A stretch of 64,000 nt of DNA from Lentzea guizhouensis (GCF_001701025.1 NZ_CP016793.1:5394001-5458000), one strand, 5' to 3'. Counted from the first letter of the stretch, positions 35,270 to 44,020 are shown. Notes: generated by a model from the letters alone, not told the origin. A program made the numbers and translations.

Positions 35270-36043
35270 TCAGGCGGGCGCAACCTGGCCTGATGCCAGG
35301 ACGTCCGATGGTCTCGGAGGGGCCTGGCGGCCTGGTTCGAGGGATACCGCGAAGGTCGTGTGCTTGTGTGCGTCTGCGGACCACGTGAGCAGCTCGGGGT
35401 CGGTCGAGCCGGCGCTCACGTCGAACAGCGCCAACGGTACCGGCGTGTCGGTGCTCGCACCCCAAACTACGTAAATGTGGCCCGAGTCGTTCGGTTTGAG
35501 GTTCATCGGCATCACGGCTGCGGCGGTGGGGCCGGAGAGGACCACGGCCGTGTCTTGGCCGGAGCCGGTGCTGCGCAGGAGGGCGCGGTTGGTGGCCGGG
35601 TCGGCGGCGAGGGTGAGGGCCCTGGTCAGGTCGTCGGTGCGGGCCTGGGAGGCGGCGACCTCGCCGGAGAGCTGGTTCACGCGCACGCCGAGGTAGCCGC
35701 CTGCTGCGAGGACGGCCACTGCTGCCGCGGCGGCGAGCAGGAGGCGGCCGGTGCGGCGGCGGTGCTGGGGCGCAGCGTGTCGGGCCGCGTGCGGGGGCGG
35801 GGTGCGGTGGCGGTGGCTCCTGGGGGGTGTTTCTGCTCCGCCTCGCGCGCAGGTGGGGTGGGGGTTGTTCCTGGCGGACGGCGCCGCCGATGCCCGCGAG
35901 GACCTCCTGGGTGGCCTGCACGGTGCTTTGGCACGTCGGGCAGGTCGGCACGTGGTCGCGCGCCAATGCTCTTCGTCCGGTTCCAGGGAGTGCATCGCCC
36001 AGCCGACGGCGAGCTCCTCGTGAGCGCACTGCTGGCCGTTCAC
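35270..36043 (-). CDS. RskA-like anti-sigma factor with scrambled zinc-binding segment (duplicated copy)
   Basis: 257 residues from GTG 36043. The N-terminal ~26 residues are a proper anti-sigma start (CAHEELAVGWAMHSLEPDEE). A one-base deletion near 35970 then throws the frame out, so the next ~45 residues are nonsense and the H-x3-C-x2-C zinc motif is lost. A second indel near 35840 restores the frame. After that come a membrane segment (LLLAAAAAVAVLAAGGYLGV) and a normal RskA extracellular domain with VLSGPTAAAVMPMNL. It probably cannot bind sigma as the intact protein would. It lies downstream of the sigma gene, separated by a tandem duplication. Confidence 0.7.
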   Translation of the reverse strand: MNGQQCAHEELAVGWAMHSLEPDEEHWRATTCRPARRAKAPCRPPRRSSRASAAPSARNNPHPTCARGGAETPPRSHRHRTPPPHAARHAAPQHRRRTGRLLLAAAAAVAVLAAGGYLGVRVNQLSGEVAASQARTDDLTRALTLAADPATNRALLRSTGSGQDTAVVLSGPTAAAVMPMNLKPNDSGHIYVVWGASTDTPVPLALFDVSAGSTDPELLTWSADAHKHTTFAVSLEPGRQAPPRPSDVLASGQVAPA

Positions 36044-36465
36044 CGTTCACCCCTGTCGTCTCGCCCGTTTCGCCTGCCCACAAGTTCCCCAATGTGCCTC
36101 TTAGGCGTCTTATCGCGGCGAACGGTGCGCGATTTCACGGGGGGTGTGTTCGATCTGCTCCAGGAGCCTCGCGCGCAGGTGGGGTGGGGGTTGTTCCTGG
36201 CGGACGGCGCCGCCGATGCCCGCGAGGACCTCCTGGGTGGCCTGCACGGTGCTTTGGCACGTCGGGCAGGTCGGCACGTGGTCGCGCGCCAATGCCTCTT
36301 CGTCCGGTTCCAGGGAGTGCATCGCCCAGCCGACGGCGAGCTCCTCGTGAGCGCACTGCTGGCCGTTCACCGGTTCACCCCTGTCGTCTCGCCCGTTTCG
36401 CCTGCCCACAAGTTCCCCAATGTGCCTCTTAGGCGTCTTATCGCGGCGAACGTGCGCGATTTCAC
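35822..36465. repeat. Tandem duplication (~327 bp) within the sigma/anti-sigma locus
   Basis: Copy A (35822-36138) and copy B (36139-36465) abut and are nearly identical except for small indels, including a lost C near 35970, a lost G near 36045 and an extra G near 36125. The unit covers the end of the sigma gene and the N-terminal coding part of its anti-sigma factor. Joining copy B to the sequence left of copy A would rebuild one normal membrane anti-sigma gene. Confidence 0.9.
36110..36370 (-). CDS. Truncated soluble anti-sigma domain (ZAS) created by the duplication
   Basis: 86 residues from GTG 36370, overlapping the sigma stop (GTGA). It keeps the intact anti-sigma N-domain, including the zinc motif H-VPT-C-PT-C, and ends with LRARLLEQIEHTPRE followed by six residues from the duplication junction. 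It has no membrane segment. If made, it would be a soluble sigma binder cut off from the membrane signal domain. Confidence 0.7.
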   Translation of the reverse strand: MNGQQCAHEELAVGWAMHSLEPDEEALARDHVPTCPTCQSTVQATQEVLAGIGGAVRQEQPPPHLRARLLEQIEHTPREIAHRSPR

Positions 36466-37008
36466 AGTCCCGAGTGGCACGCCCGTCAGTTTGGCCACCT
36501 CGCATTGCGTGTAGCCGCCGAGGTAGGCGAGGGCGATGACTTGGCGTTGCTCTTCCGGCAGTGTTCGAAGTGCCGCTCGGACCTCGGCGCCGACCACGCT
36601 CACCAACGCTTCGTGATCAGAACCCTCCGCCGGAGGAGGGGTCGTGTCGTCGGTGAGGGGAACAGTTCGGCGACGCTGGGTGTTCTCCTTACGGATGGCG
36701 TCGACGGCGCGGTGGTGCACCAAGGTCATCAACCAGGTGCCGAAACCGCCTCGGGCGGGGTCGAACCTGGCGGGGTGCCGCCACAGTGCGAGGAAGGCTT
36801 CCTGGACGACGTCCTCGGCCAGTTCCGGGTCCACGCAGATGCGCCTGGCCAGCGAGTACGCCGGAGTGCCGTACCTGTCGTACAGCGCGGCGAACGCCGA
36901 CCGGTCGCCTTGTGCGAGCCTGTGCACGAGGTCGAAATCGGTCGGCCGGCCGTCGCGTGGCGCAACGGTTGGGCCGGGCGAGTCAGCCACCAGAGCCGGG
37001 CACGCCAT
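36367..37008 (-). CDS. ECF RNA polymerase sigma factor (SigK-like)
   Basis: 213 residues if started at ATG 37008; a GTG ~17 codons further in is also possible. Region 2 is AFAALYDRYGTPAYSLARR with DVVQEAFLALWR, and region 4 is LPEEQRQVIALAYLGGYTQ with GVPLGTVKSR. The anti-sigma gene is coupled through a GTGA overlap, as in SigK/RskA pairs. The end of the gene lies inside the 327-bp duplication, but this copy is complete. Activity is presumably held by the neighbouring anti-sigma factor, whose gene is now split. Confidence 0.9.
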   Translation of the reverse strand: MACPALVADSPGPTVAPRDGRPTDFDLVHRLAQGDRSAFAALYDRYGTPAYSLARRICVDPELAEDVVQEAFLALWRHPARFDPARGGFGTWLMTLVHHRAVDAIRKENTQRRRTVPLTDDTTPPPAEGSDHEALVSVVGAEVRAALRTLPEEQRQVIALAYLGGYTQCEVAKLTGVPLGTVKSRTFAAIRRLRGTLGNLWAGETGETTGVNR

Positions 37009-37141
37009 GTTCGAGGCGTCCGCCCAGGAGCTCGCAGACTTCCTCGACCGGACCTACGACGTCGTCGTGCCCGGCAACGAGCACCTGTGGGTCAACGTCG
37101 ATGAGGCGCTCACGCACCTGATCTCGAACGACCTGAGCTGA
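37007..37141 (+). CDS. Candidate 44-residue protein divergent to the sigma gene
   Basis: It begins MFEASAQELADFLDR and ends ALTHLISNDLS. It is acidic and helical, unlike typical shadow frames. Its ATG shares the CATG at 37006-37009 with the annotated sigma start on the other strand, so at least one of the two starts is likely wrong. There is no recognised family. The 105 bp from its end to the first tRNA show no further gene. Confidence 0.4.
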   Translation: MFEASAQELADFLDRTYDVVVPGNEHLWVNVDEALTHLISNDLS

Positions 37142-37246
37142 AAACCCGAGGTAGGGGGCCCGTGAAGGCGGTTCGGGTACCCCCGGTGAAACTCGGTTGA
37201 ACGCCCGTTGTAAGGTTGTTTCAACATCACGAAGTCAGTGATGTAC

Positions 37247-37319
37247 GCGGATGTAGCGCAGTTGGTAGCGCATCACCTTGCCAAGGTGAGGGTCGCGAGT
37301 TCGAGTCTCGTCATCCGCT
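37247..37319 (+). tRNA. tRNA-Gly(GCC), copy 1
   Basis: 73-nt cloverleaf: acceptor GCGGATG/CATCCGC, anticodon arm CACCTTGCCAAGGTG with GCC, T arm GAGTTCGAGTCTC. First of the tRNA array; identical to the copy at 37674. Confidence 0.95.
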
Positions 37320-37359
37320 CTGTGGGTCCACAGTGGTTCCATTGAGGACTCATGCTCCT

Positions 37360-37431
37360 GGCGGAGTGGCCGAGTGGCTTAGGCAAGGGCCTGCAAAGCC
37401 CTGTACACGGGTTCGATTCCCGTCTCCGCCT
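37360..37431 (+). tRNA. tRNA-Cys(GCA)
   Basis: 72-nt cloverleaf: acceptor GGCGGAG/CTCCGCC, anticodon arm GGGCCTGCAAAGCCC with GCA, T arm CGGGTTCGATTCCCG. Single copy within the array. Confidence 0.95.
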
Positions 37432-37432
37432 C

Positions 37433-37504
<72 letters not shown>

Positions 37505-37515
37505 CGCGATCGACG

Positions 37516-37546
37516 GCGGGTCAGGTGCACAGCGCACCTGGCCCGC
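37516..37546 (+). terminator. Hairpin after the first tRNA group
   Basis: 13-bp stem (37516-37528 with 37534-37546) and a 5-nt loop, 11 bp past tRNA-Val. The rest of the 37505-37673 spacer shows nothing further except an A/G-rich stretch before the second tRNA group. Confidence 0.65.
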
Positions 37547-37673
37547 TGCTGTTTCCGGCCTCGTGAACGGCGCCCGGCGGGCCCAAGATCAGCCGATTTG
37601 GAAGTTGCCGGGGCCGTCGGATAAAGTTCCTCTCGCGCCGAGGGAAACCCCACAAGGGAATCCTGAGGGGCAC

Positions 37674-37746
37674 GCGGATGTAGCGCAGTTGGTAGCGCAT
37701 CACCTTGCCAAGGTGAGGGTCGCGAGTTCGAGTCTCGTCATCCGCT
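37674..37746 (+). tRNA. tRNA-Gly(GCC), copy 2
   Basis: Same 73-nt sequence as the gene at 37247, indicating a recent duplication of the Gly-Val part of the array without the Cys gene. Confidence 0.95.
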
Positions 37747-37747
37747 C

Positions 37748-37819
<72 letters not shown>

Positions 37820-37829
37820 CTTGAGTGAG

Positions 37830-37859
37830 AAGCCCCCGGTCCACCAGGACCGGGGGCTT
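37830..37859 (+). terminator. Terminator of the tRNA array
   Basis: Perfect 13-bp stem (AAGCCCCCGGTCC with its complement) and 4-nt loop, then CTTGCTGTT. The following ~110 bp up to the TIR gene contain a T-rich stretch (TTTTTTGTCTTTTTT near 37923-37938) and presumably the operon promoter. Confidence 0.8.
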
Positions 37860-37969
37860 CTTGCTGTTCGCAGGATGCCCGTTTTATGTCCAGTTTGTGG
37901 ACGGAACTGCGGGAACTGGCCGGTTTTTTGTCTTTTTTCGACGGTTGGCGGCATCTACTGTGATGCGCT

Positions 37970-38563
37970 GTGGCCGGCTACGAATATGATTTCTTCATCA
38001 GTTACAGCCGTACAGGTAGCGTGCAGAAATGGCTGATCAACCACTTCTACCACAAGCTCGTCGAGTACCTCGCTGACGAGTGTGCGCCGGCGCCCAAGGT
38101 CTACATGGACAGGGTGATGCCGCGGGCGGTCGACTGGTCGCACCACCTGGTCAACTCGTTGCACCGCAGCAAGATCATGATTCAGCTGATGACGCCGCAC
38201 TACTTCGAGTCCGGCTGGTGCATGGCGGAGCTGGAGAGCATGCGGGCGCGGGAGGCCGTGCTGGGGCTGGCCACCGCCGACTTCCCGCAGGGGCTGGTCT
38301 ACCCGATTCTCTATTCGGACTCGCACAAGTTCGCGGTCAAAGAACGCATGCGCTCTTGGCAGGACTTCAAGGACTACTCGTACACCGAGCCTGTTTATCA
38401 GGACGCGGTCGAGTACATCCATTTCTGCCGCCGAGTCAGGGAACTGGCCCGCGATCTCGTGGAGCTGGCTCAGCAGGTGCCGCCGTGGAGTCCGGACTGG
38501 CCGATCGTCGAGCGGCCCGAACCGGTGCTCATCCCTCCTCCGCCGTTACCGAGGTTCGAGTGA
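37970..38563 (+). CDS. TIR-domain protein
   Basis: 197 residues from GTG 37970. The TIR fold shows at the start (YDFFISYSRTG), with KVYMDRVM and a WC-x2-EL motif (SGWCMAELE) carrying the glutamate expected for TIR-type NAD hydrolysis. The last third is a helical region and a Pro-rich tail. TIR domains act as NADases or as signalling/assembly modules, and which applies here is unknown. Its stop overlaps the ATPase start by one base (TGATG), and it heads a four-gene coupled operon. Confidence 0.85.
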   Translation: MAGYEYDFFISYSRTGSVQKWLINHFYHKLVEYLADECAPAPKVYMDRVMPRAVDWSHHLVNSLHRSKIMIQLMTPHYFESGWCMAELESMRAREAVLGLATADFPQGLVYPILYSDSHKFAVKERMRSWQDFKDYSYTEPVYQDAVEYIHFCRRVRELARDLVELAQQVPPWSPDWPIVERPEPVLIPPPPLPRFE

Positions 38564-40200
38564 TGACCGGAACTGTGATCACGTTCTACTCCTACAAAGG
38601 CGGCGTCGGGCGCAGCTTCACCATGGCCAACACGGCGGTTCTGCTCGCGCGGTGGGGATATCGCGTGCTCGCCGTCGACTGGGATCTGGAAGCGCCGGGG
38701 CTGCACCTCTACTTCGACCCCTACCTGCCGGAGAAACCGCGCAGCGGTGTGGTGGACATCGCACACGAGTTCCTGGCCGGGGTGAGGACGCCCGGTCCGC
38801 ACGAGGTGCGGGTCGCGGTGGATGGGGTGCTCGACCTGATCGCGGCCGGGCGGACCGGGGAACGCAGGCTGGACGGCTCCTACTCGCGGCGGATGCAGGC
38901 CATCGACTGGGAGGACCTCTACCGGCGGGGGTTTGCGGCACACCTGGAGGCCTACCGGGAGGAGTGGACCGCCAAGTACGACTTCGTGCTGATCGACAGC
39001 CGGACCGGGGTGTCGGACATCGCCGGCATCTGCACGGCGCAGCTGCCCGACCGGCTCGTCGTGGTGTTCACGGCCAACGACCAGAACCTCAACGAGGTGG
39101 TCGACATCGTCGGGCTCGCCGACAAGGCGCGGGACCGGTTGCCCTACGACCGGCCGCGGCACCAGGTGCTGCCGGTGTTGTCCAGGCTGGACAACCGGGT
39201 CGAGTACGAACGGGCGGAGGGCTGGCAGAAGAAGTGCGCCGAGGTCGTCACGCCGCTGTTCGGCAACTGGTTGATCAAGGGTGTGACGCCGGAGCAGATG
39301 ATGCGGCATCTGACGGTGCCCTACATCTCGTACTGGAGCTTCGGCGAGCTGTTGCCCGTGGTGGCGGAGCAGCCGCCGTCGTCGGACCAGATCTCGTTCG
39401 CGCTGGAGACGGTCGCCGCGGTGATCGCCCAGGAGTTCGACCGGACGGATCTGCTCGCGGACAACCGCGACGCCTACGTGGCCGCGGCACGGTCGCGGCG
39501 CCGGGAGTTCGACCTGGACCTGCTGGTGTCCAGTCCGCGGGCGTTGTGGCGGACGGCGACGGAGCTGATCACCGAGCTGAGCCTGCTGGGGGTGCGCGCG
39601 GAGCACTCGCTGTCGGGTGATCCGGGGATCCTCGACCAGACGAGTGATCCCGCCCAGCACCTCTGCCTGCTGGTCGACGGCCGGTTGAGCCGGTGGCAGC
39701 TGACCGAGGCGGAACGGTTCGCGCGCAGGGCGCTCGGGCCCGACGGGGCGGAGCGGCGGTTGTTCTGCCTGCTCACGCACGGCACAGTGCCGGAGCTGCT
39801 GCCGGGGTTCCTGCAGAACTTCCAGCACTCGGAGTTCGAGCCGGGAGTGCGTCCCGTGCGGGTGGCGAGAGAGCTGCGCGACGTGATCAAGGCGGTGCCG
39901 GCGACGGAGACCGAGCCGGACCAGGAGGTGCTCCAGGCCGTGGAGGCGGCGTTGCGGGCGGTACCGGAGCAGCTGCCATCCCTCGGGAGGCTCGCGCTGG
40001 TCACGGAGACCGTGCAGGGGATGGCCGCCGCCCTCGACGAAGGCGACATGGACATGTTGCGGGACCTGACGGCGGATCTGCTGCCGCTGAGCAAATCGCA
40101 TCGCAAAGGAATCGTCGTGGTGGTTCCTGAACGGTTGCGGGCCGAGGTGAGCGGTCTGCTCGCCCGGATCGAGCGACGAGTCAACGCGTTCACCGACTGA
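38563..40200 (+). CDS. KGGVGR-motif ParA/MinD-like ATPase
   Basis: 545 residues. The deviant Walker A reads YSYKGGVGRSFTMANTA, with Arg where ParA/MinD proteins have Lys-Thr. The signature lysine is retained (KGGVGR), and DWDLEAPGLH and FVLIDSRTG follow as the second and third motifs. After residue ~330 comes an unrecognised helical extension with a second beta-alpha-beta region. This ATPase variant often neighbours TIR-like genes in actinobacteria. It probably acts as a nucleotide switch for the TIR protein (inference). Confidence 0.85.
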   Translation: MTGTVITFYSYKGGVGRSFTMANTAVLLARWGYRVLAVDWDLEAPGLHLYFDPYLPEKPRSGVVDIAHEFLAGVRTPGPHEVRVAVDGVLDLIAAGRTGERRLDGSYSRRMQAIDWEDLYRRGFAAHLEAYREEWTAKYDFVLIDSRTGVSDIAGICTAQLPDRLVVVFTANDQNLNEVVDIVGLADKARDRLPYDRPRHQVLPVLSRLDNRVEYERAEGWQKKCAEVVTPLFGNWLIKGVTPEQMMRHLTVPYISYWSFGELLPVVAEQPPSSDQISFALETVAAVIAQEFDRTDLLADNRDAYVAAARSRRREFDLDLLVSSPRALWRTATELITELSLLGVRAEHSLSGDPGILDQTSDPAQHLCLLVDGRLSRWQLTEAERFARRALGPDGAERRLFCLLTHGTVPELLPGFLQNFQHSEFEPGVRPVRVARELRDVIKAVPATETEPDQEVLQAVEAALRAVPEQLPSLGRLALVTETVQGMAAALDEGDMDMLRDLTADLLPLSKSHRKGIVVVVPERLRAEVSGLLARIERRVNAFTD

Positions 40201-40208
40201 AAGGCGGC

Positions 40209-40820
40209 GTGATGCCGGAGAAGTACGCACCCACCGCGAGGGCGGCGCTGCTGCAGCTCATGGTGGAGGGCCGGCCGGTTCCGAACGTGGAGCTGACCAG
40301 GGAGTTCAAGATCGAGCTCGGCCGGGACGACCGGGAGGCACTCAACAAGGCCGGTCTCCTGGAGACCACGGCCGAGGGCAGGCGGCTGGTCCACCGGATC
40401 ACCGCCGAGGGCATCGCGTGGTGCGAGGCCGATCTCAGGGACGGAGAGGCGCCGAACCGGATGGGACCACTCGCACGGGTGCACGGTGTGGTGATCAGGA
40501 TCCTCGCCCGCGTCCTGTGGAACCAGGGCACGCTCGCCGAGGCGTTCAGGTCGCGGGAGGAACTCGAGGACGTCATCCGGCGCGTGTACCTGGAGCTCGG
40601 GGACGGTTACCAGGACTGGGTGCGGCTCGCGAAGCTGCGGCCCCGGCTCGACGGCGCCGAACGCGAGGAGGTCGACGAGACGCTGCTGAGGATGGTCAAG
40701 GACGGCACCACGCACCTGGTCCCCGACTCGAACCGCAAGGTGCTGACCGAGGAGGACCACGCGGCGGCGATCCGGATCGGTGGCGAGGACAAGCACCTCG
40801 TGGCGATCGAGGAATCATGA
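40209..40820 (+). CDS. Small winged-helix-like protein of the TIR/HerA operon
   Basis: 203 residues from GTG 40209 (ATG at 40212 is equally possible). The first ~80 residues read like a winged helix (RAALLQLMVEGRPVPNVEL ... LVHRITAEGIAW). The rest is helical with no recognised motif. The stop overlaps the next start (ATGA). Its fixed place between two NTPases suggests an adaptor. Confidence 0.75.
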   Translation: MMPEKYAPTARAALLQLMVEGRPVPNVELTREFKIELGRDDREALNKAGLLETTAEGRRLVHRITAEGIAWCEADLRDGEAPNRMGPLARVHGVVIRILARVLWNQGTLAEAFRSREELEDVIRRVYLELGDGYQDWVRLAKLRPRLDGAEREEVDETLLRMVKDGTTHLVPDSNRKVLTEEDHAAAIRIGGEDKHLVAIEES

Positions 40821-43800
40821 GCGAGCACCTGCGCGAGGCGCTGGCGGTCGTGCGGTTCAACTCCGCCGAGACCCCGGACGACGTGTGGCACGCCTCGCCC
40901 TTCCACGTCGACGGCCTGCACGTCAGGGCGGAGCACCGGTTGCGGGCCGGCATCGCGGATGCCAGGGCCAGCATCGGGCCGAGCATCGGTGGCCTGGTGC
41001 TGCAGGGCGAGAAGGGCGTGGGGAAGACGCACCTGCTCGGCTCGGTGCGGCGCATGGTCCAGCAGGAGGGCGGCTACTTCTTCCTCGTCGAGGTCACGTC
41101 GGGCAAGGCGTTCTGGGACGACATCGCCGACGCCATGCGCAGTGAGCTCCGCAGGACGGACGACGAGGGTGACCTCCAGCTCACGGTCCTGTTGCGGCAG
41201 CTGTGCATGGGCGCGGACGTGGCCGAGGACGTCGCGCGAGCCGTTGTGGGGCAGTCACTCCTCACACCGGAGAACCTTCATGCGTTCCTGAGTGGACTGC
41301 GCACTGTGGACAGTCGCATCGCGGTGGAGTGCGGTGACACGATCCGGGCGCTGGTGCTGTACGCGTCGGAGTACGCCGAGGTCGGCCGGTCCTACCTGAG
41401 GGGCGCGGACGACACCGGGGACGAGCGCCGGCGGTGGGGGCTGCCCGCCCAGTCGAAACCGTCGCGCGAGCTGGTGCGGGACATCTCCAGGGTGCTCGCG
41501 ATGACCGGTCCGTGCGTGATCGCCGTCGACCAGCTGGACACGCTGGTCAACAAGGGCCAGGACCGCACCGGCGAGCGGGTGACGAACACCGAGCTCGTGC
41601 AGGAGATCGCGGACATCTCCGACGGCCTGATGCAGCTGCGCGAGACCACCCGGCGGACGATCACCGTGGTGGCGTGCCTGCCCAACACCTGGCGGATGCT
41701 GAAGTCGATCGCGAGCGACACCGTCGAGGACCGGTTCACCACCACGCCGATCCTCGCCTCCATCGCCAATCCCGTGCTGGGCAGGAGGTTGCTGGAGAAG
41801 TGGCTCGGGGTCATCTACCAGCGCAACGGGATCACGCCGCCGCACCCGACGTGGCCGGTGGCGCCCAGTGCGTTCGACGCGACCAACTGGGCCAGCCGCA
41901 CGCCTCGCCAGCTGCTCAAACGGGTGCACGCGCACGCGGAGGCCTGTCTGTACGGGGAGATCAGGGAGCTGGGCTCGTTCGACGAGGCGCTGCCGGCCGA
42001 GACGCCCGCGGCCGTGGTGCCGGAGCAGGACTACCTCGCCGAGTTCGACGCCAGGTTCGCGCGGTTGCGGGAACAGGCGCAGCTCGCCGCCGCGGACGTC
42101 CGGCCGCACAACGAGGACGAGCTGATGCCACCCCTGTTGCTGGCCGGGCTCAAGTCCTGGATCACCGAGGTCGGCAACGACGACCTCAAGTGGCACCCAG
42201 AGCCGCAGTCGGAGGACGCCAGGCTGCACGCCGGACTGCGCCTCACGGTGAACGAGGAGCTGGACACCCAGGAACGCTGGGCGCTCGTGTTCATCGCGAG
42301 CAGCCACGGCAACCGGGTGCTGCGCAAGCTGCGTGACGCTCGTGCGGCGGCGGAGGGCACACACGGCGGGCAGGGCAGGCACCTGGTCATCATCCGCAAC
42401 GGCGCCAAGGGCTGGACCGGCGCGAAGACGCGGCTGGAGCTCGCGGCACTGGAGCAGGCCGGCGGGCGGTGCGTCGACATCAGCGACGACGACCTGCGCA
42501 CGTTCAGCGCGCTCAGGGAGATCAGCGCGGTGCAGACCCACCAGCTGCTGTCCTGGCTGGTGGCGCGCAAACCGGCGAGCGGCGCCACGTTCCTGCGCTC
42601 GATCCTGCCGGAGCAGGAGCGGACCGCGGCCTCGCACCAGGAGACGCGGCCACCGCCGGTGACCGTGCACAGCGAGATCGTGCACAGCGAGATCGTGCAC
42701 AGCGAGATCGTGCACAGCGAGATCGTGCACAGCGAGATCCAGCCTGGAGAAATCGGGCCCGGCGAGATCGTGCTCGGCATGGACGGGGAGATCCGGATCG
42801 AGCTGGAGTCGTTGCGCAAGCACGCCATCGTGTTCGCGGGCTCGGGCAGCGGGAAGACGGTCCTGCTGCGGCGGATCGTCGAGGAGTGTGCGTTGCGCGG
42901 GGTGCCGGCGATCGTGCTGGACCCCAACAACGACCTGGCGCGGCTGGGGGACGCGTGGCCGGAGCCGCCGGGGGAGTGGCGGGCCGGGGACGCGGAGAAG
43001 GCGGCCGAGTACCTGGCGCACACCGAGGTCGTGGTGTGGACGCCGGGGCGGGCGGGTGGGCGGCCGTTGAGCTTCCACCCGTTGCCGGACTTCGCGGAGG
43101 TGCGGGCGGATCCGGACGAGTTCGCCGCGGCTGTGGAGGCGGCGGTGGCGCGGTTGGTGCCGCACGCGCGGGTGGCCAACGAGTCGCGGTTCGCGGTGCG
43201 TGGGCGTGCGGTGCTCAGGGAGGTGTTGACGTACTACGCGCGCAAGGATCGGCGTGACCTCAACGGGTTTGTGGAGGTGCTGGCCGAGTTGCCGGACGGG
43301 GTGAGCAAGCTCAGCTCCGCGTCGGCGACGGCGGTGGAGCTCGCGGAGACGCTCAGGGCCGCGATGGTGAACGACCCGTTGCTCGGCGGGCAGGGTGAGC
43401 CGACGGATCCGGGGGTGTTGCTCACGCCGTCGGACGGCAAGCGCGCGCGGGTGTCGGTGATCAGCTTCGTCGGGTTGCCGTCGGAGGAGCAGCGGCAGGG
43501 GTTCATCAGCCAGCTGCAGCTGGAGGTGTTCGCCTGGGCCAAGCGCAACCCGGCGGTGGACCGGCCGCTGGGCGCGTTGATGGTGATGGACGAGGCGCAG
43601 ACCATCGCGCCGTCGGGGGCGTGGACGGCGAGCACGCAGAGCACGATCCTGCTGGCCTCGCAGGCGCGGAAGTACGGGCTCGGGCTGCTGCTGGCCACCC
43701 AGGCGCCCAAGGGCGTGCACAACCAGGTGACCGGCAACGCGACCACGCAGTTCTTCGGCCGGCTCAACAGTCCCGCGCAGATCGCGGCGGCGACGGAGAT

Positions 43801-43972
43801 GGCGCGGGCCAAGGGGAGCACGGTCGCGGACATCTCGCGGCTGGAACGGGGGCGGTTCTACGTCACCGGTGACACGTTCGGGTTCCGGCGGATGCGTGCG
43901 CCGCTGTGCCTGAGCCACCACCCGCCGAGCCCGTTGCGGCTCGAGGAGGTCGTCGAGCGAGCCCGGCGGTAG
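40817..43972 (+). CDS. AAA ATPase fused to a HerA-like translocase
   Basis: 1051 residues. The N-terminal AAA/STAND-like domain has Walker A LQGEKGVGKTHLL (~60-72) and Walker B CVIAVDQLDTL (~235). A middle region of unknown fold spans ~400-610. A run of five VHSEI repeats leads into a HerA/VirB4-like domain: Walker A FAGSGSGKTVLLR (~676), VLDPNNDLARL, Walker B LMVMDEAQTI and LLATQAPKGV. HerA-type proteins pump DNA and often team with a nuclease or sensor in phage defence. The combination with TIR and KGGVGR genes, all coupled by overlaps, suggests one complex (inference). A very strong terminator follows. Confidence 0.85.
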   Translation: MSEHLREALAVVRFNSAETPDDVWHASPFHVDGLHVRAEHRLRAGIADARASIGPSIGGLVLQGEKGVGKTHLLGSVRRMVQQEGGYFFLVEVTSGKAFWDDIADAMRSELRRTDDEGDLQLTVLLRQLCMGADVAEDVARAVVGQSLLTPENLHAFLSGLRTVDSRIAVECGDTIRALVLYASEYAEVGRSYLRGADDTGDERRRWGLPAQSKPSRELVRDISRVLAMTGPCVIAVDQLDTLVNKGQDRTGERVTNTELVQEIADISDGLMQLRETTRRTITVVACLPNTWRMLKSIASDTVEDRFTTTPILASIANPVLGRRLLEKWLGVIYQRNGITPPHPTWPVAPSAFDATNWASRTPRQLLKRVHAHAEACLYGEIRELGSFDEALPAETPAAVVPEQDYLAEFDARFARLREQAQLAAADVRPHNEDELMPPLLLAGLKSWITEVGNDDLKWHPEPQSEDARLHAGLRLTVNEELDTQERWALVFIASSHGNRVLRKLRDARAAAEGTHGGQGRHLVIIRNGAKGWTGAKTRLELAALEQAGGRCVDISDDDLRTFSALREISAVQTHQLLSWLVARKPASGATFLRSILPEQERTAASHQETRPPPVTVHSEIVHSEIVHSEIVHSEIVHSEIQPGEIGPGEIVLGMDGEIRIELESLRKHAIVFAGSGSGKTVLLRRIVEECALRGVPAIVLDPNNDLARLGDAWPEPPGEWRAGDAEKAAEYLAHTEVVVWTPGRAGGRPLSFHPLPDFAEVRADPDEFAAAVEAAVARLVPHARVANESRFAVRGRAVLREVLTYYARKDRRDLNGFVEVLAELPDGVSKLSSASATAVELAETLRAAMVNDPLLGGQGEPTDPGVLLTPSDGKRARVSVISFVGLPSEEQRQGFISQLQLEVFAWAKRNPAVDRPLGALMVMDEAQTIAPSGAWTASTQSTILLASQARKYGLGLLLATQAPKGVHNQVTGNATTQFFGRLNSPAQIAAATEMARAKGSTVADISRLERGRFYVTGDTFGFRRMRAPLCLSHHPPSPLRLEEVVERARR
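42665..42739 (+). repeat. Five perfect 15-bp tandem repeats (VHSEI) in the HerA gene
   Basis: GTGCACAGCGAGATC occurs five times in succession. Two diverged units (QPGEI, GPGEI) follow. The array forms a hinge between the AAA and HerA parts, and copy number may vary between strains without breaking the frame. Confidence 0.95.
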
Positions 43973-43980
43973 CAGCAGCA

Positions 43981-44020
43981 CGAAGAGGCGGTGCCCTGGA
44001 ACCAGGGCACCGCCTCTTCG
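43981..44020 (+). terminator. Very strong terminator, 19-bp perfect stem
   Basis: The arms at 43981-43999 and 44002-44020 are perfectly complementary with a 2-nt loop. It lies 8 bp after the HerA stop and closes the TIR operon. Bases 44021-44184 hold no gene apart from the leader of the next one. Confidence 0.9.

Noticed and set aside
42665..42739. CRISPR-like array
   Set aside because: The 15-bp units are contiguous without spacers and encode VHSEI in frame; it is a coding minisatellite.
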